Assembly: GCA_933228675.1 (NCBI GenBank)
Contig: OW121744.1
Coordinates: forward strand, 115,219,600 to 115,283,599
Direction: 5' to 3'
DNA from: Stomorhina lunata
Taxonomy: Eukaryota; Arthropoda; Insecta; Diptera; Rhiniidae
DNA: 64,000 bases
In this document: piece by piece, positions 10,563-22,084 of the stretch
How the letters are laid out: every line of letters starts with the position of its first letter
How positions within the stretch are numbered: the first letter of the stretch is position 1
Translations under genes and position numbers: made by a program
The notes under the pieces: generated by a model
The model's database searches: none
Told to the model about the DNA's origin: nothing
What the model saw: only the letters and a program-made list of their open reading frames with translations

Positions 10563-11211
10563 TTTTTTCACTCTTCAAAGCCATAATCCTCAGGGGCGGG
10601 CTTTTTAAATCCTTCAAAAAAGCCACAGGAGCCAATAAATGAGCACTGGCCAACTTTTGATTATATTCCGGTCTCTCCGAGAGCATAACAAACATCGCTG
10701 TAGAACCCTGAGAATGGGCAACATAATGAACGGAAGTATGATTAGTATAATCCAAAACATAATCCACTATAGCAGGCAGATCCCCTATCCCTATTTCATG
10801 CCAAGTAAAGTTCCAAAATTCCGATTGAGAAGAATCCAAAGTAAGATGCTTTTTGGAATAAGTAGTTCCACGAGCATTGGGCAACCAGATATCATAGCCC
10901 TGCTGGTGTAGCAAGGCACTAAGGGATTTTGTTTTGCCGAGCAGAACAAAATCGGCTGAGGAACCAATAAGGCCATGCATGAGTATTAAGGGGCGTTTGG
11001 CGGGTACTGAGGTTGAGTTAAGGGAGGGTATACGATGCACTGTTAGGATATAGTTATCTTTGGTTTGTATTTTATGGGTTTCACAGGTGAAGGAATTCAT
11101 TTTTATCAATTGACACACCAGATCTTTTTGGGCCTTGACGGGCTTATTACAACTTAAAGACAAACTTATTAAAAGAACTAAACTTAGTTTTAAAAATTTT
11201 AAAGAACTCAT
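10558..11211 (-). CDS. Secreted acid lipase (Lip3/magro-like), first coding exon only
   Basis: The 218 exon-encoded residues cover the N-terminal half of an alpha/beta-hydrolase of the lysosomal/gastric acid lipase family, which hydrolyses neutral lipids in the gut lumen or lysosome. Residues 1-27 look like a signal peptide (hydrophobic LSLVLLISLSLSC). The family pattern follows: NYILTVHRIP (53-62), oxyanion HG at 79-80 in LILMHGLIGSS, NARGTTYSKKH (112-122), FWNFTWHEIGIGDLPAIVDY (132-151) and the nucleophile elbow AHSQG with Ser167. The first elbow position is Ala where family members usually have Gly. Potential N-glycosylation sites are N65, N134 and N157. ATG 11211 is chosen because the signal peptide follows it and ATAAAA precedes it. 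The exon stops at GAG/GTAAGAT in phase 0; three further codons before TGA are intronic. Usual family length is about 400 residues, so the exons for the catalytic Asp and His must lie elsewhere. I could not find them to the left in this window. Confidence 0.9.
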
Positions 11212-11253
11212 TTTTATGGTATAAAGATCTATTTAATTTATTTTAAATTTTGA

Positions 11254-11261
11254 TTTATATA
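11254..11261 (-). promoter_or_regulatory. Possible TATA box of the lipase gene
   Basis: TATATAAA on the minus strand, about 43 bp upstream of the start codon. If used, it would leave only a very short 5' untranslated region. In DNA this AT-rich such a match is expected by chance, so the call is weak. Confidence 0.2.
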
Positions 11262-12165
11262 TTCAAGGTTTCCTTCGGTGTTATAAATTTTTTTTAGATT
11301 TAACACTTCTTGATTTAGGTTTTTTTCCAATTACTTGTTAATCAATTTAAAATAGTTAATCAATTCAAAATAGTTTACTAAATCTTTACTATTCACATGT
11401 TCTCGGTCTAAGCTCGTCTTTCAAACTGTTTGATAATAAAAAATTTTGAATCCAAAAATCTTATGCTTTAATATTTAATGTTTCGCGGCTTCTATATTTC
11501 TTTTCGAATATTTTTTTTTTGTTTAATTTAGTAAATGATGTTGTTCTGTTGAACTGGTGACTATTTGTCTAAATGTCTGTCTTTTTGTGTTTTGACTGTT
11601 AACTTCAAGAAGAAGTAGCCCTTTTTCACGTTGGCCCTCAAATATTTAACCGGCATTTTTTTGGTGTGTGTCTTCTTGTCTTTATTGTTTGCTGTTGAAT
11701 GTTAAATGAAAATAAAACAAATTTTTTTGTTCAAAATGTTTTCAAATATTTATATTAATTTGCATCTCTACTCTGCTAAACTTATATTTTTTTTGTCAAT
11801 TTGTTTTATGTTTGAAATTTTGTATTACTAAGAGAACATATGGCACAGTGGTGTTAAGAAAAATAGTAGAAAATCAAGCTTATAAAAGGCTTGTGTTGAT
11901 AAAAGACTATTTTTCACTTTGTTTGATGACTATGGAAACATTTTCATTAGAAACTTTTTTAAGCCCCCAGCAGATTTTAAATAAAAACAAGCGTTCTTGC
12001 AAAGATTTGCAGCTAATTTAATATTTTACTTACTTTATACATTTTGTAGAACTAATACCTAAAAAATTTTCTTCAACTCAATATGATTAATTTTTCCCAG
12101 ACCTTCAAAAATTATGTATTTTTATAAATAGTAATTTTTTGAGAAAAATGTTTAATACCTTATAA
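11262..12165. other. Upstream flank of the lipase exon, no feature
   Basis: AT-rich, with no gene supported. AGTTAATCAATTYAAAATAG is repeated once near 11336-11372. An open frame near 11812-12021 is low-complexity and unrecognised. Confidence 0.45.
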
Positions 12166-12500
12166 AAAACTTTGAGGCAAATAGCTGCAGCTGATTCTTT
12201 ATTTTTCCTAATAATCACACATTAGGGCATTTGTTGTGGAACTACTTTTTTCAGAATATGCAGGGATGGATTTTTTATCATCATTAAAAATTATTTTTTT
12301 TCTTAAAAAGTACTTTTTTTAAATTTCTTCAAGTTTTAGTAGTAGTTAGTTTACTCACATTAGGGTACTTATTGTTGAAAAATATTTTTCCGATTATGAA
12401 AGTATAAACTTTTTAAGGAACATCAAAAATTATTAGTTTTCCTCAATTTTTTTATCTTTCTATTAGTTTAAGCTTTGGTGAAAAAAATGCGATTTAATTT
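12166..12500 (+). repeat. Diverged ~185-bp repeat, left block
   Basis: Units start with GGCAAATAGCTGCAGCT (near 12177), run through an ACACATTAGGG block and a TTTTTTCAGAATAT-like block, and end in AGGAACATCAAAAATTAT. The next unit (about 12355-12440) keeps only CACATTAGGG to ACATCAAAAATTATT. The same unit recurs at 13450-13800 in the same orientation, so the intervening lipase fragment and satellite may interrupt one older block. Confidence 0.55.
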
Positions 12501-12526
12501 ACAATTTTATCCCTCTGCAGACAGAT

Positions 12527-12709
12527 ACTTGGCATGAAATAGGGTTATTCGTTTTGCCCGCTATAGTGGATTTTGTTCTTAATTTTACTAATGACAGTTC
12601 CCATCACCAGCGCTTTCTAAGGGTTATACTTCGATGTTTTTTAAGGCTCGGAGATCGGAGTATAGTCAGGAGAGATCGGAGTATAATCAGGAGTTGGCCA
12701 GTGCTCATT
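12527..12709 (+). pseudogene. Broken lipase fragment, opposite strand to the lipase exon
   Basis: Matches residues ~136-192 of the lipase at 10558-11211 at both DNA and protein level. ACTTGGCATGAAATAGGG encodes T-W-H-E-I-G and GCTATAGTGGATTTTGTTCT encodes A-I-V-D-F-V-L. After frame changes a worn nucleophile elbow reads S-K-G (for S-Q-G) with Y-T-S-M-F, then R-S-E-Y-N-Q-E-L-A-S-A-H. A ~20-bp segment, AGATCGGAGTATARTCAGGA, is tandemly duplicated at 12650-12690. The nucleophile region is destroyed and there is no start or continuation. Immediately upstream TTTTATCCCTCTGCAG resembles a splice acceptor, so it may descend from a paralogue with an exon boundary here. Confidence 0.8.
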
Positions 12710-12784
12710 TAAAATGCTTTTGAAAAGTGTTTACATAGAGGAATATAAAAAAGTGTTGTTAACGGCTTTTTTTGTGTATACTTC

Positions 12785-13290
12785 CTTCGGCAACATGTTG
12801 CTAAACAAGGCTGAGATTCTACAAACATTTTTTTCTTTGGTTAATAATGAAAGAAGTAAAAATAGAGGTTGGTTTGTTTTAATATTGTAACTATTTAACA
12901 ACATGTTTTAAATGAAATTTTCTTTGGCAACATGTTGCTAAGCCTTTAAATTTTCTAGAAATTGATAGATTTTACCTACACAAAAGTTTTAAAATTTTAT
13001 ATTGAAAACTTGAATGCCTTTAGTTCAGAATGAAGACATACAAATTTATAAACCTTTCATTTTATTATTTATTTTATTTTATTATTATTATTGTTCCTAG
13101 CAACATGTTTTGAGTCTTACTACGTTTATCAACATGTTGCTAGATATTAAAAAATTCTTTAAACTTTAATTTCCTTAGGTTATTATTAAAAACAAAAATT
13201 CAACTTCACATTTGATTCATTAGTGTTTAAGCAACATGTCTAGTTTTATATTTTCTTCAGCAACATGTTGCTAAGTGTTGCAAAGTTACT
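12785..13290 (-). repeat. GCAACATGTTGC satellite, inverted relative to 7901-10512
   Basis: Same ~136-bp unit as 8640-10512 but reverse-complemented. GGCAACATGTTGCTAA (12789, 12930), CCTAGCAACATGTTTTGAGTC (split near 13096 and 13130) and CAGCAACATGTTGCTAAG (13259) are followed by TAAAYTTTCTAGAAAT. The two blocks face each other across the lipase exon and the lipase fragment. Confidence 0.7.
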
Positions 13291-13439
13291 AGAAATAATA
13301 ATTTTTGTATTTTACACAGAAACTGGCATAGAATATTAAGGAAATTTTGTTTAAACTTACTAGGATGCATCTTCCTCGAAGTCTATCAAATGCTATATAA
13401 TTTCATAGAAAGTAAACTTAAGAATAATTTTGAATAACA

Positions 13440-13800
13440 GTGAAAAATTGCTTCGATGCAAATAGCTGCAGCTATTATTTTGATTATTTTATTTCCGGCA
13501 CATTGAGCAATTTACCAATAGGAACATTTTTTCGAATCCACATGGATGAACCTATTTGGAACCATCAAAATTTATCCAATTTTATAAGTTAATTAAAAAA
13601 TGTGCATATTTTTATAATACAACAAAATAATGGTTAGGGGCAAATGGCTGCAGCCAAATTTTTATGCGTTTAATTGAAGGCATATTAAGACATCAACTGA
13701 TGTAAAAATTAACATTAGATATATCAGAATCTATATGTTAAGGATCGTCAAAATTTTTGATAACAAAATTAAATTTTTTTAAAAAGTACAATTTTTCATA
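13440..13800 (+). repeat. Diverged ~185-bp repeat, right block
   Basis: Two units, starting with GCAAATAGCTGCAGCT near 13459 and GCAAATGGCTGCAGCC near 13639. Each runs through a GGCACATTGA/GGCATATTAA block and ends near ATCAAAATTTAT / GTCAAAATTTTTG. Spacing is about 180-185 bp, as in 12166-12500. Confidence 0.55.
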
Positions 13801-13954
13801 AAAACGGTTTCCTCTATAAAACTCATAAAAAAAATCAATGCTATATTTCTTTCCCTCACTTTGAATGGCCCTGTTTGATTATAAACATTTTCCATTTCGC
13901 TACAAAAGCAGCAGATTTTTGTTAATAACTAAAGCAAACAAACCAAATTATTGC

Positions 13955-13995
13955 TCTCATCATCATTATCATCACAAACATCATCATCATCTTCA
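13955..13995 (+). repeat. (ATC)n microsatellite
   Basis: Interrupted CATCATCAT tract. The His-rich open frame over it (13865-14053) is a by-product. Confidence 0.7.
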
Positions 13996-15744
13996 AACTG
14001 TAACACCAACACTTCATCTACAGTTTTATAAGCTGGACTACTACTGGTGTTAAATACAATTTAACACTAGGCAACAGTTTGTTATAAATTTATAAAAAAA
14101 AAAGTTTGGCTTAATATTTGTTTGCATGAATGAGGGTTTGGACTGGTTGGAATGAATGTATTTAGGTAGGTATTCGTTTGTTTGATGTTCAAATTTGCAT
14201 GATTTTGTTGTTGTTGTAATCCACATGTTGTTTTTGCTTATTAATTTTTACATATTTACTCGTTTACTTTACATAAACACATACATGCTTATTCATTCCA
14301 TCATGTGCATGAATACCCTACAACTCCTCTGGTAGTATGAGTTTGTGATGATATTTGTAACATCAAATTACAACCTGAGTTTTCGACTTAGAGCTGAACT
14401 AGAACTGAACTTGAACTGGAAACAAGAGTTCAATTAAGAACTCAATCAAAAACTGGTGTAGGGTGTTTTATGGTTCGACATTTTATATTTCTTGCCTGTT
14501 TATTATTCGTTATATTTTTGATTTTCATTTTATTTTAATAGTGTCGAAGTTTTATTTTACTCACTCAATAATTTCATTATTTACTTCATTTACTCATTCT
14601 CTGTCAAATTTTTTTGTTTTTCGGATTTTATGTAAATTTTGTTATTTTTTTTTCAAACTCAATGTCTATTTACATTTGAGTCTTGTGTAAATAGTTGAAG
14701 GTGTGAGTAGGTTTTTACGCTAAGGTTTTTTTTTGCTTTTATCATTTAATTTATTAAATAAATTGTTATTGAAAATAAATTATGATTTTTTTTCAACAAA
14801 TAAAAAGAGGGGAATGATTTTTGGGCACTTTGATGAGACCAAAGTTTATTAGGACTTAAAGAGGACAAATGTTGGCAACATTTTCATAGTGAATAAATTT
14901 TAAAGAACTTTGTAAGGTACTCATTTTGTGTCATATTTTATTGAAAACATAAATTTTTTGTGAATATAAACAGTTTTTAGGCCATTGTATGATCATTCAA
15001 AATTCAAAGCATACTTTTGGGCTTCAAATAAAATACTCTTTTAATGTTAGCAACGAAGGTTTTAACTCGATAATTATTCTTTATGACTTATTATGACTTA
15101 TTTGAAACATTCATCACTAAATAACTTAAACATTTATTCATTTAAAATAAACAATATTTTATGATTTTTCTGCTCAGTCAATCTTTTGATATGACTGATG
15201 CTGCTGCTTAGTTAAACACGTTATTGTCATGTTAAACATAAAATCCATAATATTTTTTATGTTAACTGTCAGTCGCTCAGTCAGCCATAATTTTAATTTA
15301 TTTATTAATTCATTCATTCATAAATTCATACTTCCATACTATTTATTGTTTAATATGTGCCAGTGACATTCAAAGTTTCGTTGGTTTTGTTTGAACAAGA
15401 ACATGTTCGTTCGCCTGAAATTTATGTGCAAACTTTTGTTAAACATTTTAACGACTTCAGTCACCTGTAACATAAATATTGTATTATTTGTTTTATTTTT
15501 GTGAAATTAATGCTAATTACGAAAGAAGACAATACCAACAACAATAGCAATAAACAGCTTTAAACACGTACCTGAGATTTATGTGTTAAAATTGTACTAA
15601 CAAATCATAATTAATGGGCAACAATGTTGATAGAATATATTAAAGAAGTAAAGAGTTTTTCATAACTATATAATAACTATATAATAAAAAGTAGGATTGA
15701 AATGTAAAAATAATAAAAAATACGGTATAAAAACGTTTTAATAA
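13996..15744. other. Unannotated stretch
   Basis: AT-rich with short simple repeats only, such as GAACTGAACTTGAACTGG near 14397-14420, TTGTTGTTGTTG near 14205 and ATTCATTCATTCATAAATTC near 15308. No gene or long repeat seen. Confidence 0.5.
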
Positions 15745-15875
15745 AGTCTAGCAACATGTTGATAAGATTGTGCAACATGTTGCTGAAGTTATGCAACATG
15801 TTGCCAAAGTTTTGAAACATGTTAGATAAGTTCAGAAACATGTTAAAACATGTTTTCTATAGAAAACTAAGGCTT
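15745..15875 (+). repeat. Array boundary module, copy 1
   Basis: Short ~22-24-bp repeats of the form AAGTTNTGCAACATGTTGC leading into AACATGTTTTCTATAGAAAA and then directly into CTATAG array B. The same module is found at 17745-17935 and 22195-22345, each time with the final step AACATGTTTTCTRTAGAAAA. Confidence 0.7.
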
Positions 15876-17710
15876 ACGCCAACTTTTTATAGAAATCTTT
15901 CTATAGAAAACTTAAGCTAACGCTAACTTTTCTATAGAAAACTTAAGCTAACACCAACTTTTTTATAGAAAACTCAAGCTAACGCCAACTTTTCTATACA
16001 AAACTTAGCCTAACGTCAACTTTTCTATAGAAAACTTAGACTAACGCCAACTTTGCTATAGAAAACTTGGGCTTTCGCCAACTTTTCTATAGAAAACTTG
16101 GGCTTACGCCAACTTGTCTACAGAAAACTTAAGCTTACGGCAACTTTTCTGTAGAAAACTTGGGCTTATGCCAACTTTTATATAGAAAACTTGGGCTTAC
16201 GCCAACTTTTCTATAAAAAAGTTGGCGTTAGCGTAACTTTTCTATAGAAACTTATGCTAACGCCAACTTTTCTATAGAAAACTTACGCTAACGCCAACTT
16301 TTCTATAGAATACTTAGGCTAACGATGACTTTTTTAAAGAAAACTTAGGATAACGCCAACTTTTCTATAGAAAACTTACGCTAACGCCAACTTTTCTATA
16401 GAAAATTTACGCTAACGCCAACTTTTCTATAGAAAACTTACGCTAACGCCAACTTCTCTATAGAAAACTTACGCTAACGCCAACTTTTCTATAGAAAACT
16501 TACGCTAACGCCAACTTTTCTATAGAAAACTTACGCTAACGCCAACTTTTCTATAGAAAACTTACGCTAACGCCAACTTTTCTATAGAAAACTTACGCTA
16601 ACGCCAACTTTTCTATAGAAAACTTACGCTAACGCCAACTTCTCTATAGAAAACTTACGCTAACGCCAACTTTTCTATAGAAAACTTACGCTAACGCCAA
16701 CTTTTCTATAGAAAACTTACGCTAACGCCAACTTTTCTATAGAAAACTTACGCTAACGCCAACTTTTCTATAGAAAACTTACGCTAACGCCAACTTTTCT
16801 ATAGAAAACTTACGCTAACGCCAACTTTTCTATAGAAAACTTACGCTAACGCCAACTTTTCTATAGAAAACTTACGCTAACGCCAACTTTTCTATAGAAA
16901 ACTTACGCTAACGCCAACTTTTCTATAGAAAACTTACGCTAACGCCAACTTTTCTATAGAAAACTTACGCTAACGCCAACTTTTCTATAGAAAACTTACG
17001 CTAACGCCAACTTTTCTATAGAAAACTTACGCTAACGCCAACTTTTCTATAGAAAACTTACGCTAACGCCAACTTTTCTATAGAAAACTTACGCTAACGC
17101 CAACTTTTCTATAGAAAACTTACGCTAACGCCAACTTTTCTATAGAAAACTTACGCTAACGCCAACTTTTCTATAGAAAACTTACGCTAACGCCAACTTT
17201 TCTATAGAAAACTTACGCTAACGCCAACTTTTCTATAGAAAACTTACGCTAACGCCAACTTTTCTATAGAAAACTTACGCTAACGCCAACTTTTCTATAG
17301 AAAACTTACGCTAACGCCAACTTTTCTATAGAAAACTTACGCTAACGCCAACTTTTCTATAGAAAACTTACGCTAACGCCAACTTTTCTATAGAAAACTT
17401 ACGCTAACGCCAACTTTTCTATAGAAAACTTACGCTAACGCCAACTTTTCTATAGAAAACTTTCGCTAACGCCAAGTTTTCTATAGAAAACTTACGCTAA
17501 CGCCAACTTTTCTATAGAAAACTTACGCTAACGCCAACTTTTCTATAGAAAACTTACGCTAACGCCAACTTTTCTATAGAAAACTTACGTTAACGCCAAC
17601 TTTGGTATAGAAAACTTACGCTAACGCCAACTTTTCTATAGAAAACTTACGCTAACGCCAACTTTTCTATAGAAAACTTACGCTAACGCCAACTTTTCTA
17701 TACAAAACTA
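15850..17710 (+). repeat. CTATAG array B: 31-bp units, spacer CTTACGCTAACGCCAAC
   Basis: About 60 units of core TTTTCTATAGAAAA plus 17-bp spacer. The first ~500 bp is worn, with AAGCTAACGCC, GGGCTTACGCC and one small inversion near 16205-16240. From about 16380 to 17700 units are nearly identical, differing only in scattered single bases such as TTCTCTATAG at 16452 and 16637. The homogeneous part implies recent expansion. Confidence 0.95.
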
Positions 17711-17744
17711 TAATCTTAGTTTTCTACAAAAAAATCTGGCATGT

Positions 17745-17935
17745 TTCTATAGTTTAGCAACAGTTTCTAAAGTTTAGCAACATGTTCCTGAAGTTTTGCT
17801 AAAGTTTTGAAACCTGTTGCTAAAACTTTGCAACATGTTGCCAAAGTTTTAAAACATGTCGGATAAGTTCAGCAACATGATAAACCATGTTTTCTGTAGA
17901 AAACTAGGCTTAAGCCATTTGGCTAAAGTCAACTT
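17745..17935 (+). repeat. Array boundary module, copy 2
   Basis: Repeats of AAAGTTTAGCAACATGTT-type units ending in AACCATGTTTTCTGTAGAAAA and then a few worn CTATAG units to about 17990. Lies at the right edge of array B, in the same orientation as copy 1 at its left edge. Confidence 0.7.
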
Positions 17936-17989
17936 TTCTATAGAAAACTAAATCTTTTCTTCAGAAAACTAAAGTTAACGACTACTTTT

Positions 17990-19254
17990 CCTGTCAATAA
18001 GAAATCATTCCTTTAATGGGTTACTTTCTAAAAAAAATTTAATATCCTTTAGTTCTTAAGTTAATCAAACATTTAAGAATTATTTCCCTGTTTATTTGTC
18101 AAATAACAATTTTCATTAAAAATTTATTTATTAAAGTATTTTTTTACAAGGAAAACTTTATTTTGCCTTAATCTCTTGACAATAGCAGAGAAAATTTTAT
18201 TTTACTTAAGTTTGTTTTAAGACTCGTATCAGTTTGAGCGGCATCTGTTAAAGTAACTCGTACTCGTATTTCGCCTTAATTTTGTTTCCGTTTCCCCAAA
18301 CAACTTTTCTCATATAAAAGTGATGGTTGTTCTTCTTGTTGTTGTTGTTTTCTGAAGCATCTCCTTAATATAAAGATAAAGTTATACAAAGTACTTTTCA
18401 ACACCAATTTCCTTTTTTATTTTATTTAACTTTTTTTCGTTGCTCCTTCTTTTCATTTTCATTTTGGATTCGTTTTATAATCTTTTGTAATGCATCAATT
18501 ATTTCACGACTTAAGAGGGATATTCTTATTCTTCACAAAATAAAACTTTTTCTTTGATTTTTTTTCTTTCGCTTTTTTTTTCTGATGAGAAATTTTCCTT
18601 TTGCCAAATCATTTGTAATAAAAGGAAAGTAATAATTTAAAAAAAAGTAAAGATATAAGAAATAATAAATATAAATTTTTCAAAAGTTTATCTTAAAATG
18701 TTTTTGCAGTAAATAATTTTTTTATATTTATTTTTTTTTTGATATTTATGATTTTGGGAAATTTCTTATGGCGTCAGTCTCATTCAGTTTAATCATATTT
18801 TGTTATGATTTCATCTGTCATTATTTGTGGACAATGGAATGAATAAAGAAAATCTTTTAAATGTCATTTATTATGTTTATTGTTCATGTTGTTCATGTAT
18901 TTATTGTGTACGAATATTATGATGTCCTTTCTTGTCTTGTCTGTGTCTGTGTGTCTGCCTTCTGCTGGTCTGTATCCGGTTTTAAAGTGAATTCGCTTGT
19001 GTCTGTGTGTGTGTTTGTTTTTTAGATTTGGCGTATGTTTCCATTGTCCTGACTAGAGTTTGTGATGTTTCATATCTTAATGACCTTTTAAGTTCTTTAA
19101 AATCTTTTCATCTCTCTCTCTCTCTAGATTGTGGTTTATAATTTTGTTCATTTTTATCAAGGAAGTACCCCTAGACCACTAAAGTTGTCTCAACTAAAAG
19201 TTGTGTCTAAAAATAAATGTTTTTGATAAAAAAAAACAAGTTTCATAAAGAAAA
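17990..19254. other. Unannotated stretch with microsatellites
   Basis: No gene seen. Contains TTGTTGTTGTTG (18338), a GT/CTGT-rich tract (18935-19018) and (TC)n at 19108-19126. Confidence 0.5.
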
Positions 19255-20150
19255 ACTAACATCACCACAATTTTCAATTTTTCTATAAACAAAACATGAT
19301 CGATCTTCAATTTTTCTATAGAAGACTTGATCAATGTTAAATTTTTTTTATAAAAAACTAAGAAAGCTTCGATTTTCTGTAGAAAATTGAATATTTCTCA
19401 TGTTTTTTATAGAAAAATTGAAGATTGATCAAGTCTTCTATAGAAAAATTGGAGATCAATCAAGTTTTTTTTTATAGAAAAATTGAAGATCGCTAAAGTT
19501 TACTATACTCTCTGAAAACTGAAATCGTTCAAGTTTTCTATAGAAAAATTTAAAAGCTCTTGCTTTTTTGTTAAAGAAAAAACTCGACTAGGTTTTCTAT
19601 AGAAAAGTTTTTTATAAACAAATTTAGGACCATTCAAGTTTTCTAAGGAATTGAAGATCTTTCTAGGTAAAAATTTAACATTGCGCAAGTTTTCTATAGA
19701 AAAATTGAAGATGGTTCAAATTTTCTATAGAAAAATTGAAGATAGTTTAAGATTTCTGTAAATTAATTTAAAATCGCTCAAGTTTTCTATAGAAAAATTG
19801 AAGATCGTTCAAGTTTTGTATAGAAAAATTGACAAGATAAATTTTTTTGATACAAAAATTTAAGATAGTTCAAATTTTATATAGAAAATTTTAAAAAGAT
19901 TCATTTTTTTGATAGAATAATTAAAGATCGTTAAAGTTTTATATAGAAAAATTTAAGATCGCTTATGTTTATGACAAAAAAATTGAAGATCACTCAAGTT
20001 TTGTATAAAAAAATTGAAGATCACTCAAGTTTTCTATAGAAAAATTGAAGATCACTCAAGTTTTCTATAGAAAAATTGAAGATCAAATAAGTTTTCTATA
20101 AAAAAATTAAGGATCGCTTAGAACAATCGCAGATCTTTTAAGATTTCTTA
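19255..20150. repeat. CTATAG array C: worn 31-bp units, spacer ATTGAAGATCGCTCAAG
   Basis: Core TTTTCTATAGAAAA plus a 17-bp spacer with many point changes and short indels. The first ~100 bp (CGATCTTCAATTTTTCTATA at about 19300) is in the reverse orientation. After about 19380 units read forward; TGATCAAGTCTTCTATAG at 19426 mirrors CTATAGAAGACTTGATCA at 19315. An old array by its divergence. Confidence 0.85.
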
Positions 20151-20938
20151 ATTTTTCAATAAAAAAAAATTTGGCGATCTCCTGAGTTTTCTATAAAAAA
20201 GTTGGCGATCGCCTAAATTTTCTATAGAAAAGTTGGCGATCGCCTAAATTTTCTATAGAAAAGTTGGCGATCGCCTAAATTTTCTATAGAAAAGTTGGCG
20301 ATCGCCTAAATTTTCTATAGAAAAGTTGGCGAACGCCTAAATTTTCTATACAAAAGTTGGCAAACGCCTAAATTTTCTATAAGTTGGCGATCGAATAAGT
20401 TTTCTATAGAAAAGTTGGCGATTGCCTAAATTTTCTATAGAAAAGTTGGCGATCGCCAAAATTTTCTATAGAAAAGTTGGCGATCGCCTAAATTTTCTAT
20501 AGAAAAGTTGGCGATCGCCAAGAAAAGTTGGCGATCGCCAAAATTTTCTATAGAAAAGTTGGCGATCGCCAAAATTTTCTATAGAAAAGTTGGCGATCGC
20601 CAAAATTTTCTATAGAAAAGTTGTCGATCGCCAAAATTTTCTATAGAAAAGTTGGCGATCGCTTCAGTTTCCAAAGAAAAGTTGGCGATCGCCTCAGTTT
20701 TCTATAGAAAAGTTGGAGATCGCCTCAGTTTTCTATATAAAAGTTGGAGATCGCCTCAGTTTTCTATATAAAAGTTGGCGATCGCCAAAGTTTTCTGTTG
20801 AAAAGTTGGAGATCGCCTCAGTTTTCTATAGAAAAGTTGGCGATCGCCGGAGTTTTCTCTAGAAAAATTTGCGATCACCTGAGTTTTTTCTAGAAAAGTT
20901 GGCGATCGCCTGAGTTTTCTATAGAAATAATGTATTTA
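20151..20938 (+). repeat. CTATAG array D: 31-bp units, spacer GTTGGCGATCGCCTAAA
   Basis: Each unit holds two perfect palindromes: the core TTTTCTATAGAAAA and GGCGATCGCC. Subtypes change along the array: CCTAAA, then CCAAAA, then CCTCAG and CCTGAG. One unit lost its core at about 20520. Same spacer family as array I (27640-28340). Confidence 0.95.
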
Positions 20939-22084
20939 CTTTGCTTCGTTAGCCTTCCCCTCAACCTTTTGCTTCATAACAATAATAGTTGGGACATAAA
21001 CCATCACTTCACATAAACATTTGTAGCCATAACTATTCGATGGTTTGTGTTTCCAAACAAAAGACTTTTTAATGAAGTGTTTTTAATGATTATTTCAGTA
21101 TCTGCCGGGAACAATAATACACTCGTACACACGAACCCAAAAGCATCAGCATCAACTCGACTTATGCACTGAATAAATAAATGAATGAATGACTGAGTAA
21201 AATCAAGTAAATGAATGAGTGACTAGTGAATTGACTGAATTATTTAAGAGCAGTGATGGCCAAAAGGGGAGAAAAATCTGAGAAGGTCTTGCTGAAGACT
21301 GTTTTAAAACACTTATATAATTTAATTGTTTTGTTTCGTGTAATTTCTTAAGAGTTAAAAGCTAAATGAGTCCATCTCTGTTGCAAACAAATTTCTATTA
21401 TTCCCGCCTCAGGGGAATTTGGTCATATTTATTTTAGGGAGTATTTAAAGGAATGTTACTAAAATTCATGTGTCTGTGTAAGTGTAAGTGAATGAGTATC
21501 TGTTTGGTTGCTAGAATGTCTTTTTATCCTTTTGTCTAAGTGATTATACTTTAACCGATTGTGGTTTTTATTTTTTCCAAATTTCTTTAGTCTTCCTTTT
21601 CTTTATTTTCATGACTAACTTGACTTTCTATACTCGTACTTGCAGTTAAAAGAAATTGTCTTAAGGGAATTATAACCAAAGGGTAAACGGATATTTTTTT
21701 AAGTAAACCCTTAGAAAAAGGATTTTCTTTTACTCTATAATATTTTAATGAATGGCAGATTAAAATGAAAGTTTATGCAATTAAAAATGAATTTATTTAT
21801 ATTTGTTTCTTTAATTTTTTGTTTTTTCGTAAAGAAACTTGAGAAAAACCAAATTTGCAAATTATGAAATCAAAAGGGAATTAAGAACTTTACAAAACTT
21901 TAAGACTAAGACAAGTTGTGGCTTTGGTTAATATTAAGTTAATTCCTTTTGTGTGAAAAGAAAAAAAATTCTTAATGATTGCTATCAGCAACAATTCAAA
22001 AATTGTGTTACTAAGTAAATTATTTCAATTTAAAACATATCCTTAAGGTTTAAGTTAACATTTGTACTTATTTTCATTGAGTTT
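20939..22084. other. Unannotated stretch
   Basis: AT-rich with a low-complexity AATGAATGA-type tract at 21170-21242. No gene supported. Confidence 0.5.
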
